The notes under the pieces: generated by a model
The model's database searches: none
What the model saw: only the letters and a program-made list of their open reading frames with translations
Told to the model about the DNA's origin: nothing
Assembly (NCBI GenBank): GCA_018303045.1
Contig: JAGVYX010000036.1
Span: 1 to 25,612 of the forward strand
Origin: Candidatus Woesearchaeota archaeon
GTDB lineage: Archaea > Nanobdellota > Nanobdellia > Woesearchaeales > GW2011-AR9
Length of the DNA: 25,612 bases
Direction: 5' to 3'
Made by a program: the position numbers and the translations under genes
Shown: positions 1 to 6,156 of the stretch, one piece after another
Numbering within the stretch: the stretch's first letter is position 1
Layout of the letters: each line of letters opens with the position of its first letter

Positions 1-2
1 AT

Positions 3-95
3 TTCAATGCAGCGTGTGGTCTTTTACTGGCGCTGGCAGGATTTTTCCCAACTGTAATTTCCCTAGGAGTCGGAATTGGTTATCAAAGAAAATAA
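3..95 (+). CDS. C-terminal end of a membrane protein (partial)
   Basis: The window opens inside a reading frame (third frame) that runs to a TAA at 93-95. The 30 visible residues are Gly/Ala/Leu-rich, with a run such as CGLLLALAGFFPTVISLGVG, and end in the basic tail YQRK. This is typical of a final transmembrane helix with a short cytoplasmic tail. The stop lies 5 bases before the ATG of the thioredoxin reductase gene, so the two are probably co-transcribed. The start and function lie outside the window and the family cannot be told from this tail. Confidence 0.55.
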   Translation, partial: FNAACGLLLALAGFFPTVISLGVGIGYQRK

Positions 96-100
96 AGATT

Positions 101-946
101 ATGGATAACCTGATTATTCTCGGAACCGGCATCGCCGGCTGCACGGCAGCCATTTACGCAGCCAGAGCTAACTTGAATCCCTTAGTTATTTCCGGGCCGG
201 AAGACGGCGGGCAATTAACTTTAACGGCGGAAGTAGAAAATTTTCCCGGCTTTCCGGAGGGGATTAAAGGCCCGGAATTAGTTCAATTGTGCAAGAAACA
301 AGCTGAACGATTTGGCGCTAAATTTGAAAATGATTTGGTTTCAGAATTTAATCCAATTAAGAATGGTTATGAATTGAAACTGGCTTCAGGGAAAAACCTG
401 CAAACTAAGTCTGTAATCATTGCTACAGGCGCTTCGGCAAAATGGTTAGGATTGCCTTCAGAAAAGAAATATCAAGGTAGGGGAGTCAGCGCTTGCGCCA
501 CCTGCGATGGAGCGTTTTATAAAGGCAAAGAAGTTATCGTTATTGGCGGCGGCGATTCAGCTATGGAGGAATCATTGTTTCTAACTAAATTTGCTTCCAA
601 AATAACGATCATACATCGAAAAGATTCTTTCCGGGCTTCTAAAATTATGCAGCAGAGAGTTGGCGCTAAATTAAAAGACAACAGAGGCAAAGTTACTGAT
701 TTTAAATGCGAAGGTATATTTTTAGCTATCGGCCATGCGCCCAATACTAAAGTTTTCCAGGGAAAATTAAACTTGGATGGAAAGGGTTATTTGCAAGCTG
801 ACAGGTTCATGCATACCAATCTGCCGGGAGTGTTTGCCGCCGGGGATGTTCAAGATATACGATACCGGCAGGCTATAACGGCTGCAGGGACGGGATGCCA
901 GGCGGCCATGGAAGCTGAAAAGTATTTAGCTGAACATAGTGAATGA
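101..946 (+). CDS. trxB: Thioredoxin reductase, internally shortened
   Basis: FAD/NADPH-dependent thioredoxin-disulfide reductase (or a close NADH-dependent relative), which passes electrons to thioredoxin in the cytoplasm. Visible motifs in the 281-residue product are the FAD dinucleotide fold GTGIAG (8-13), the ATGA segment (108-111), the redox-active CATC (Cys132, Cys135), the NADPH-fold GGGDSAMEE (149-157), the HRKDSFRAS stretch that normally contacts the NADPH phosphate, and the C-terminal FAD motif AAGDV with RQAITAAGTGCQAA. I chose the ATG at 101 rather than the upstream-open frame because homology begins there and the previous gene stops at 95. Family members are usually 305-320 residues. 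Here the stretch between KIMQQRV and GAKLKD (around residue 187) lacks about 25 residues of the NADPH domain that are present in E. coli TrxB. Identity is certain; activity is doubtful. Confidence 0.93.
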   Translation: MDNLIILGTGIAGCTAAIYAARANLNPLVISGPEDGGQLTLTAEVENFPGFPEGIKGPELVQLCKKQAERFGAKFENDLVSEFNPIKNGYELKLASGKNLQTKSVIIATGASAKWLGLPSEKKYQGRGVSACATCDGAFYKGKEVIVIGGGDSAMEESLFLTKFASKITIIHRKDSFRASKIMQQRVGAKLKDNRGKVTDFKCEGIFLAIGHAPNTKVFQGKLNLDGKGYLQADRFMHTNLPGVFAAGDVQDIRYRQAITAAGTGCQAAMEAEKYLAEHSE

Positions 947-953
947 TTAGGGA

Positions 954-966
954 ATATTTTTTTTAC
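954..966 (+). terminator. T-rich terminator after trxB
   Basis: An uninterrupted run of eight T (957-964) starts 11 bases after the trxB stop codon. No strong hairpin precedes it. Archaeal RNA polymerase commonly terminates at such U-rich tracts, and the next gene is on the opposite strand. Confidence 0.45.
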
Positions 967-1021
967 ATTCAGCCTTATGAGGATAATTCCCCATGACTAC
1001 ATTAAAAATAGACTAACCTTT

Positions 1022-1891
1022 TCAATCCGGACTGAAGTAATTTCTCGCAGTATTAATAGTTCCTTTCATTAATCTGTAGGAAAAGTTCATCAATTTGTAT
1101 CCTGCGTAGAATCCTCCGATTATTAGGGCGGCTTTTCCGATAGTTGTTTCATCTATACGGCCGTCGGTTCCGAGCAAATTCGTTATTCCTTGCGCAGCCT
1201 GCTCGAGAATTACAGTTCCGGCTCTCCGCCAGTCTCCCAGAATGCCGCCGGCATGGCCGGCAATTAATCCAGATCCGAGAACTCTTAATGCTAGGGAATC
1301 TTTTTCTTTGCCTTTTAAGACTGAATAAATTCCTAAAGGGGTTAAAAGATATGGTGAAACCAGCGTGGCCAATTCGTGAATCGTAGAATTATATTCTCCT
1401 GGCAGTACGTATCCTCCAAGCAGGGGAAATAATACTTTAGATTCAATCCCAGGAATAATTTTTTCCCAGAGAGATCCGCCATAAAGCGTGTTAATAACGA
1501 TCTCTTTATTTTCTCCGCCAAACAATTTGTTTACTCCGGCATGGATCAATTCGTGAGGCGGCGCAATCAAGGCAAAAGAAGCTAAAGTTAACCCTATTTC
1601 TTTAGAGCGCTTCCAGGTTTGAAAATATTTAGTGAATGTAAGATCATCAATTATTTCATTCAATGCCGACCGCAGCGGATTTTTAATGACGCCAGTTAAA
1701 GTGTAGCTGTTTCGCTGCCTGAGTTCTTCCCTAACGAAGGAATCTATGAAAGTTCCATATTGTTCTTTAATTAGTTCTTTGTCCTGGGAATTGAGATCAA
1801 GCCCTTCAACAGTTATGTTTTTTTCTTCCGAAAGAATTTCTTCCAATTCAGCTTCGTTTTTTTTGCGCAATGTCTTTTCAAGATTATCCAT
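1022..1891 (-). CDS. Membrane HExxH metalloprotease-like protein (DUF3267-like)
   Basis: A 289-residue protein with a charged, helical N-terminal part (1-95) followed by a hydrophobic part with several membrane segments. The signature is PPHELIHAG (HELIH at 113-117), the HExxH zinc motif of membrane metalloproteases, and it sits at the end of a hydrophobic helix. Further on, GHAGGILGDW (212-221) resembles the small-residue/GD motif that pairs with HExxH in the DUF3267 'putative zincin peptidase' family, where Asp (here D220) would be the third zinc ligand. His172 (STIHEL) is another candidate ligand. The family assignment is from memory of the motif pair and is moderate. The gene converges on trxB and is divergent from rsmA. 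Substrate unknown; regulated intramembrane proteolysis or quality control is a guess. Confidence 0.6.
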   Translation of the reverse strand: MDNLEKTLRKKNEAELEEILSEEKNITVEGLDLNSQDKELIKEQYGTFIDSFVREELRQRNSYTLTGVIKNPLRSALNEIIDDLTFTKYFQTWKRSKEIGLTLASFALIAPPHELIHAGVNKLFGGENKEIVINTLYGGSLWEKIIPGIESKVLFPLLGGYVLPGEYNSTIHELATLVSPYLLTPLGIYSVLKGKEKDSLALRVLGSGLIAGHAGGILGDWRRAGTVILEQAAQGITNLLGTDGRIDETTIGKAALIIGGFYAGYKLMNFSYRLMKGTINTARNYFSPD

Positions 1892-2159
1892 GCAGCGATT
1901 AAAATTATCCCCGTTTTTTAATAATGATTCTTCTGGAAAATCTATGTTTGATTGGTTAAATCAGCTTATCCAGCAGAATCTGAACGAGCTTTGGGCAACT
2001 GGGCAATTGGAAACTTTACTTTATAGCAAATGTGTTAAATATTCGTGCATTTATCCACACACATTTACTTATTAGTAATTGTGAAATAAAGTTCGATAAT
2101 TACTCACAATTACTATACATTCAGCGAACATTTTTAACTATTAACAAATTATTGCATCT
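1892..2159. other. Divergent intergenic region with an 11-bp inverted repeat
   Basis: This 268-base AT-rich gap separates the HELIH protein gene (-) from rsmA (+). It holds a perfect inverted repeat, AGTAATTGTGA at 2074-2084 and its complement at 2104-2114, and a TATA-like TTTTTAACTA (2131-2140) about 25 bases before the rsmA ATG. A 43-codon open stretch beginning with an ATG at 1946 has no visible support as a gene. Confidence 0.5.
2074..2114. promoter_or_regulatory. Perfect 11-bp inverted repeat upstream of rsmA
   Basis: AGTAATTGTGA (2074-2084) and TCACAATTACT (2104-2114) are exact reverse complements separated by 19 bases. The inner edge of the right arm also repeats part of the sequence (TAATTACTCACAATTACT). 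The element lies 17 bases upstream of the presumed rsmA TATA element, a suitable place for a dimeric regulator, although it could also be a chance palindrome in AT-rich DNA. Confidence 0.4.
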
Positions 2160-2951
2160 ATGAAATCTGTTGCTATAGCTAAATCAATTATTCCATTAGC
2201 TTCTAAAGACCAGCACTTTTGTATTGATGAAAGTATTCTCAATTTAATGGTTGATACTGCTCAAATAACCAAAACAGACGTAATTTTGGAGATTGGCGCA
2301 GGAAGGGGCAATCTTACGGCTAAGTTAGCAAAAAGAAGCCAAAAAGTAATTGCCGTTGAAAACGATCCGCGATTTGAGCCAGTTTTAAGAGAATTAGGAA
2401 ATAGTGTAGAAATAATTATTGATAATGCTCTACAGATTTTGCCAGTTAGAACCGATTTTAATAAAATTGTCGCCAGCATTCCGTATCAAATCTGCGAGCC
2501 GTTAATGCATTTTTTGTGCGCAGCTAAGCCGGTAGAATTATCAGTGTTATTGGTCCCTAAAAATTTTGCTGTAAACTTGTTAAAGCATCCGATTTTTTCG
2601 GCTTTTTTGAAAGTAAATTTAATTGCTGAAGTGCCTAAACAAGCCTTTATTCCGCCGCCGAGAGTGTTATCGGAAATAATTTTAATTGTTCCCAGAATGA
2701 ATTTGGATGAGGGCCAGTTTATCCGGCAGAAGCTATATCTGCAGAGAGATAAGAACGTTAAAAATGGGTTGCGGGATGCAATAATCGATCTTTATAAAAA
2801 AAAACACCGGCAGCCTTTCGCTAAAAAACAAGCTTTAGAAATAGCAGCTTCTTTAAAATTGCCGGATAAATTATTAGCTGCTTCAATTGCGCGAATGCCT
2901 CTTCAATGGTATGAATTAATTGGCCGGGAGATTAAAGCCAGAAATATTTAA
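2160..2951 (+). CDS. rsmA: 16S rRNA dimethyladenosine transferase (KsgA/Dim1)
   Basis: SAM-dependent enzyme that dimethylates two adjacent adenosines in the 3'-terminal hairpin of 16S rRNA during small-subunit assembly. The 263-residue product has ILEIGAGRGNLT (motif I, 42-53), the acidic VENDP (66-70), DNAL (88-91), a motif IV KIVASIPYQICEPL (102-115), and the C-terminal helical lobe with QAFIPPPRVLSEI (the conserved FxPxP-type element). Motif IV normally reads NLPY or NIPY; here it is SIPY, so the Asn expected to hold the target adenine amino group is Ser106. The ATG at 2160 is chosen because a TATA-like element lies about 25 bases upstream. The last 66 bases of the gene are duplicated downstream. 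Confidence 0.92.
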   Translation: MKSVAIAKSIIPLASKDQHFCIDESILNLMVDTAQITKTDVILEIGAGRGNLTAKLAKRSQKVIAVENDPRFEPVLRELGNSVEIIIDNALQILPVRTDFNKIVASIPYQICEPLMHFLCAAKPVELSVLLVPKNFAVNLLKHPIFSAFLKVNLIAEVPKQAFIPPPRVLSEIILIVPRMNLDEGQFIRQKLYLQRDKNVKNGLRDAIIDLYKKKHRQPFAKKQALEIAASLKLPDKLLAASIARMPLQWYELIGREIKARNI

Positions 2952-3063
2952 TTCCACAGTATTCAATTACATTTATTGCGCGAATGCCTCTTCAATGGTA
3001 TGAATTAATTAGCCGGGTGATTAAAGCCAGAAATATTTAATTCCACAGTATTCAATTACATTT
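2886..3063 (+). repeat. Two-copy 89-bp tandem duplication across the rsmA 3' end
   Basis: Bases 2886-2974 (the last 66 bases of rsmA and 23 bases of trailer) are repeated at 2975-3063 with only two visible differences (GGCCGGGAG versus AGCCGGGTG). The period is 89 bases, not a multiple of three. The second copy lies after the stop codon and is therefore untranslated. Near identity suggests a recent event. The trailer between rsmA and the convergent protease gene is lengthened by it. Confidence 0.92.
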
Positions 3064-3064
3064 T

Positions 3065-4252
3065 TTAAAATATTTTGCTGAATAAAGGCAATAATAAATT
3101 AACCAACAATAAAGCCAGGAAAAATAAACTGACCTGCCGGTATCGCCTCTCGCCTAATTCTATTCCCTTCAGTTTATACAAAAAAACTTGAGCCATTCGG
3201 CCGCCATCTACAATAGGCAGGGGCAGCAAGTTAAACAAGCCAATGCCGAAACTGAGTAAAAATGTCCAGCGCAAGAAGCCGGTAAACCAGGCGATTAACT
3301 TATACCAGAAGTGGTTAAGTCCGGCAGTATAGGGCTCTTTAACGCTGAATTCGTTGCGGATTTCTTTAATCCCTAAAAAGGGCTTCTTGGGGCGGTCTGG
3401 ATTTTCCGCTAGAGTTAACTGGTAAGATTTTTCTGTTGTAATGATAGTTACAGTTTCGCCAACTTTTTTAGCGGCAAGTTCATCGCTGAAAGCCTGAAAG
3501 GTCTTGGTTTCAATGCCATCGATGCCGGTGATAATCGCGCCAGGGGCTATTCCGGCAAGAGCAAAAGGCATTCTTTCTCCGGCGTAATTGTTGAAAGTAA
3601 ACCCGATTGGTTCAGTCATTGTTCCCTGCAATGGCGCAAAGGCGAAATTTAACAGCAGTAAAGCTGCTATTGCTAAAATGATGTTGGAGAATGATCCAGC
3701 GGCTAAAATCGAATATTGCACGATGTCCTTTTCTTTGCGCAATTTTTGTTCGTTGGGCTCAACAAAGGCTCCTAGAATTGGCCCGAATAACACGATGCCG
3801 GTATTTTTAACCTCCACATTATGCGCCCGGGCTAAAATTCCGTGGGAAAATTCATGAATTACAGCAATCAGGAAAATAGCTAAAATCCAGTCCCAGAACG
3901 GCAGAACTCCCAATCCTGGAATATTCATCCCGGGATAAACAATAGAAGCTCCGGAGATGGCTGTATCGGCAGTAAAGTAATCAACAATATTTTTAATTAA
4001 TAGCACGGATATAACTATTAAGCCAACAAACCCGGCGCCGACTCCGATATATCCTGACAGAATAACCCATTCGCGGAATTTGTTGGCGTATTTATCCATC
4101 CATTTTAATCCCAGCTTCGTGCGGTATAAGAAAATAAACTTTGCCTGCACGTCAATTTTCTTCCGTTGAATAATCAGCAATAAAATTATGGCTAAGTAGA
4201 ATAAAAAGATCCATTTGTATTTTAGAACAAAAAGAATAATTGCATTTAACAT
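3065..4252 (-). CDS. Site-2 protease family (M50) intramembrane zinc metalloprotease with PDZ domain
   Basis: A 395-residue polytopic membrane protein. HEFSHG (HEFSH at 133-137) lies in a hydrophobic helix and supplies two zinc ligands plus the catalytic Glu. The third ligand motif is LPLPIVDGGRM (D349) in a later helix, matching the NPxDGG-type motif of site-2 proteases. Between them, residues about 215-290 read as a PDZ-like domain (GIAPGAIITGIDGIETKTFQ). Such enzymes cleave membrane-anchored regulators or leftover signal peptides within the bilayer. The gene follows the L40e gene on the same strand with a 61-base gap containing TATA-like stretches, so it may have its own promoter. It converges on rsmA and ends just inside the duplicated trailer. 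Confidence 0.9.
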   Translation of the reverse strand: MLNAIILFVLKYKWIFLFYLAIILLLIIQRKKIDVQAKFIFLYRTKLGLKWMDKYANKFREWVILSGYIGVGAGFVGLIVISVLLIKNIVDYFTADTAISGASIVYPGMNIPGLGVLPFWDWILAIFLIAVIHEFSHGILARAHNVEVKNTGIVLFGPILGAFVEPNEQKLRKEKDIVQYSILAAGSFSNIILAIAALLLLNFAFAPLQGTMTEPIGFTFNNYAGERMPFALAGIAPGAIITGIDGIETKTFQAFSDELAAKKVGETVTIITTEKSYQLTLAENPDRPKKPFLGIKEIRNEFSVKEPYTAGLNHFWYKLIAWFTGFLRWTFLLSFGIGLFNLLPLPIVDGGRMAQVFLYKLKGIELGERRYRQVSLFFLALLLVNLLLPLFSKIF

Positions 4253-4313
4253 CTATTTAAGAATGATTGTAATTCTTTTTAATACTTTCTGTTTGGAGTA
4301 TTTTTATAAGAAC

Positions 4314-4475
4314 TTATTTCTTGCGCTTCGGCCTAAGCTTAGTAGATTTGCAGCTTCTGCATTTAATTTTGCCCTGGCTTACTTTTAAGCTTGGCGCCCT
4401 TATTTTAGCTTTGCAGCGGCGGCAGACAAAAATTCCCCGTATTAATCTGGCGGTGGCCTCTTCGAATTTTACCAT
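4314..4475 (-). CDS. rpl40e: Ribosomal protein L40e (eL40)
   Basis: A 53-residue protein. It begins MVKFEEATARLI, matching the archaeal L40e opening (M-x-(R/K)-F-x-E-A-x-A-R-(L/I)), and ends with the conserved LRPK followed by basic residues. Two zinc knuckle pairs, CRRC (18-21) and CRSC (39-42), fit the family's four-Cys zinc site. The spacer between the pairs is several residues longer than in the euryarchaeal proteins I recall. It lies downstream of the aIF5A and 102-residue genes on the same strand, with 15 bases to the latter, so it is probably in their operon. It is a component of the large ribosomal subunit. Confidence 0.88.
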   Translation of the reverse strand: MVKFEEATARLIRGIFVCRRCKAKIRAPSLKVSQGKIKCRSCKSTKLRPKRKK

Positions 4476-4490
4476 TTTATGATTTCTAAT

Positions 4491-4799
4491 TTAACCAGTA
4501 GTTTTTTCTGTTAAGGAATAAGAGATTGTCAATTCTCGCTCTAATTGCGATCGGACTTTTTCAATGCTTTTTTCATCCTTGGCAATTATTGTAACATCTC
4601 CGGCGAGATCGTCAAGCACTACGCTTGCGCTGCCAAAATCGTATACGCCTAACTGATGATCTGAACCAAAACCCTTGACAAGCTGATCAGCATACTTATT
4701 GCCGACCAAAGCATAAAACATGTGAGATATATCTTCATGATATGATCCATTCCTTTCTCTTCCCTTCTTTTCTACAAAATTAAATGTCTTATAAACCAT
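4491..4799 (-). CDS. Conserved-looking 102-residue protein next to aIF5A
   Basis: I do not recognise this family. The product is soluble and mixed alpha/beta. It has a polar N-terminus (VEKKGRERNGSYHED), a central segment GFGSDHQLGVYDFGSASVVL, and a C-terminal VTIIAKDEKSIEKVRSQL suggestive of a beta strand followed by a helix. The ATG is only 4 bases after the aIF5A stop codon and the L40e gene follows 15 bases downstream, so it sits in a translation-related operon. A role tied to ribosomes or translation is an inference from context only. Confidence 0.75.
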   Translation of the reverse strand: MVYKTFNFVEKKGRERNGSYHEDISHMFYALVGNKYADQLVKGFGSDHQLGVYDFGSASVVLDDLAGDVTIIAKDEKSIEKVRSQLERELTISYSLTEKTTG

Positions 4800-4803
4800 G
4801 TGT

Positions 4804-5196
4804 TTATTTCACCTGTTTTATCACTCGGCCGCCCATGATGGTCCAGTACAGCACTTCTTTGCCTTCCTTAACTTCAGCTTTCAATTCTTCCGGTATTTCC
4901 ATATCAAATGTTTCATAAGTTTCCAGGTCCATGGCATTGGCAGTAGTTCCGGCTATAGACAAGATTTGCGCGGTCTTTTTCTCGATAATCGGCACTTCCA
5001 CTTTATCATGGCCAGGCAGGACCATCTGCCTTTTCTTGCCGTCAAGAATGCCTACGGCCATTAAGTTAACTTTGGCATGTCCGTGTTTTCCCGGCCTGGA
5101 AGTTGCCGTGTCAGTGATTTTACAGGGCGCTCCGTCAATGATCAGGGTATCGCCTTTCTTTAATACTCCAACACTAACTAATTTTATCTCACTCAT
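4804..5196 (-). CDS. eif5A: Translation initiation/elongation factor aIF5A
   Basis: The 130-residue archaeal homologue of eIF5A/EF-P, which stimulates peptide bond formation at stalled ribosomes. Residues 30-42 (TATSRPGKHGHAK) form the modification loop; Lys37 in GKHGHA is the residue converted to hypusine or deoxyhypusine. The N-terminal SH3-like domain (about 1-70) and the C-terminal OB fold (about 71-130, with the conserved METYETF-like LETYETFDMEIPEEL) are both present and length is normal for the family. Upstream, on the coding strand, is a purine-rich GAGGCGG about 5 bases before the ATG and a TATA-like element around 5240-5250, so this is probably the first gene of the aIF5A, 102-residue, L40e operon. 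The 'TSR' before the loop replaces the more usual 'TSK'. Confidence 0.97.
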   Translation of the reverse strand: MSEIKLVSVGVLKKGDTLIIDGAPCKITDTATSRPGKHGHAKVNLMAVGILDGKKRQMVLPGHDKVEVPIIEKKTAQILSIAGTTANAMDLETYETFDMEIPEELKAEVKEGKEVLYWTIMGGRVIKQVK

Positions 5197-5253
5197 AAAT
5201 AAACCGCCTCTATAACCGCCTCTTGGCTTAAAACGAGAGGATATTTTTAAAGG

Positions 5254-5463
5254 TTACTGTTGTTTCGGATCATAATTCCAATGAATAGCTCTTCCGGAAA
5301 GGTTTCTTAAGGAAAAAATGCCTCGAGGAAATTCATAAATCGTTCTGACGTTTTCGTCTCTTCTTTCGTTAAAATAACAGACCACATGCCCGCCATTTCC
5401 TAGATTTAAATAGTTTTCATAATGTTCAATTAATTGCTCAATCATTAATTTTGGTTTTTCCAT
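5254..5463 (-). CDS. Small unknown protein after the SprT-like gene
   Basis: A 69-residue protein I cannot assign. It starts with an amphipathic helix (MIEQLIEHYENYLNL), then GNGGHVVCYFNERRD and a C-terminal IFSLRNLSGRAIHWNYDP with alternating hydrophobics that look like beta strands. It begins one base after the stop of the SprT-like metalloprotease gene, so the two are almost certainly translated from one message that begins at aRF1. The aIF5A promoter lies directly after its stop codon. Confidence 0.65.
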   Translation of the reverse strand: MEKPKLMIEQLIEHYENYLNLGNGGHVVCYFNERRDENVRTIYEFPRGIFSLRNLSGRAIHWNYDPKQQ

Positions 5464-5464
5464 G

Positions 5465-6142
5465 TCAAAAAAACCTCCCTAATCCTGTTCTTTGCGTTTT
5501 TCTCTTAGCTAAAATTAATTTTTGAATTTCTGTTTCTACCTCTTTATAATTCGGATATTTAGTTTCATCTTCTTTGAATTTATGAGAATGAAATGAACTT
5601 CTTCCATTCTGATGCTGAAATTTATGAAATTTATGAAGCATTTCATGATACATAATGTAATCTAATACCCAGATGGGGGCATCTTTAAAGATAGCCGAAA
5701 CGGTTATGGAATCGTTGTGAAAATTGTAGTGAGCCAGCTTCCTGAACGATTGCCGGCCCCACATTAAGTTGGTTTTTTCCAATGAATTGCTGAGGAGTTG
5801 GTTATTAACTCTTTCAAAAGATGCTTCCAGTTGCGGATCCAGATTATTCTTTTCTGTTAACAAAGGGATATTTTTGATAAAATTATTGTACAATTCAATA
5901 TTGGGCGTATTTTGCCTCATTTTCTTTTTCAGAACTTTGAGCAAGAGCTGCTGGATCAAGCCGATTTTAATTTCGCTGTCAATGTCTTTCCACTGCAGAT
6001 TCAGGTTAATTTTGATCGTGTTCTGCGCCAATCTGATGTTGGCGTTAAAATCGCTTAATCTTCGATTATATTCCAGCTCAACAAGGTAACTAAATTCAGC
6101 TTCCGGAAACAACCGCAAATATGATTCCTGAATGAGGTCCAT
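5465..6142 (-). CDS. SprT-like (DUF45/M48-like) zinc metalloprotease
   Basis: A 225-residue soluble protein whose C-terminal half looks like a SprT/DUF45-type metallopeptidase. The core reads VLDYIMYHEMLHKFH, giving HEMLH at 166-170, followed by SFHSHKFKEDE, in which H187 could be the third zinc ligand (as in HExxH...H-x-x-x-F). Preceding LAHYNFHNDSITVSAIF (136-152) fits the family's strand before the helix. The N-terminal 120 residues are helical and unassigned. The ATG is 14 bases after the aRF1 stop and is preceded by GGGAG about 6 bases upstream on the coding strand, so the gene is co-transcribed with aRF1. SprT-like proteins elsewhere cleave DNA-protein crosslinks, but the substrate here is unknown. 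Confidence 0.68.
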   Translation of the reverse strand: MDLIQESYLRLFPEAEFSYLVELEYNRRLSDFNANIRLAQNTIKINLNLQWKDIDSEIKIGLIQQLLLKVLKKKMRQNTPNIELYNNFIKNIPLLTEKNNLDPQLEASFERVNNQLLSNSLEKTNLMWGRQSFRKLAHYNFHNDSITVSAIFKDAPIWVLDYIMYHEMLHKFHKFQHQNGRSSFHSHKFKEDETKYPNYKEVETEIQKLILAKRKTQRTGLGRFF

Positions 6143-6156
6143 ATATCTCCCGCTTT

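Noticed and set aside
14..100. N-terminal extension of thioredoxin reductase from the ATG at 14.
   Set aside because: The extension (MWSFTGAGRIFPN...) has no homology to the family and overlaps the end of the preceding membrane protein frame; the ATG at 101 starts exactly at the FAD fold.
1946..2075. A 43-codon plus-strand ORF (MFDWLNQLIQQ...) in the rsmA upstream region.
   Set aside because: No ribosome binding site, no recognisable family, and it overlaps the inverted repeat arm; treated as chance.
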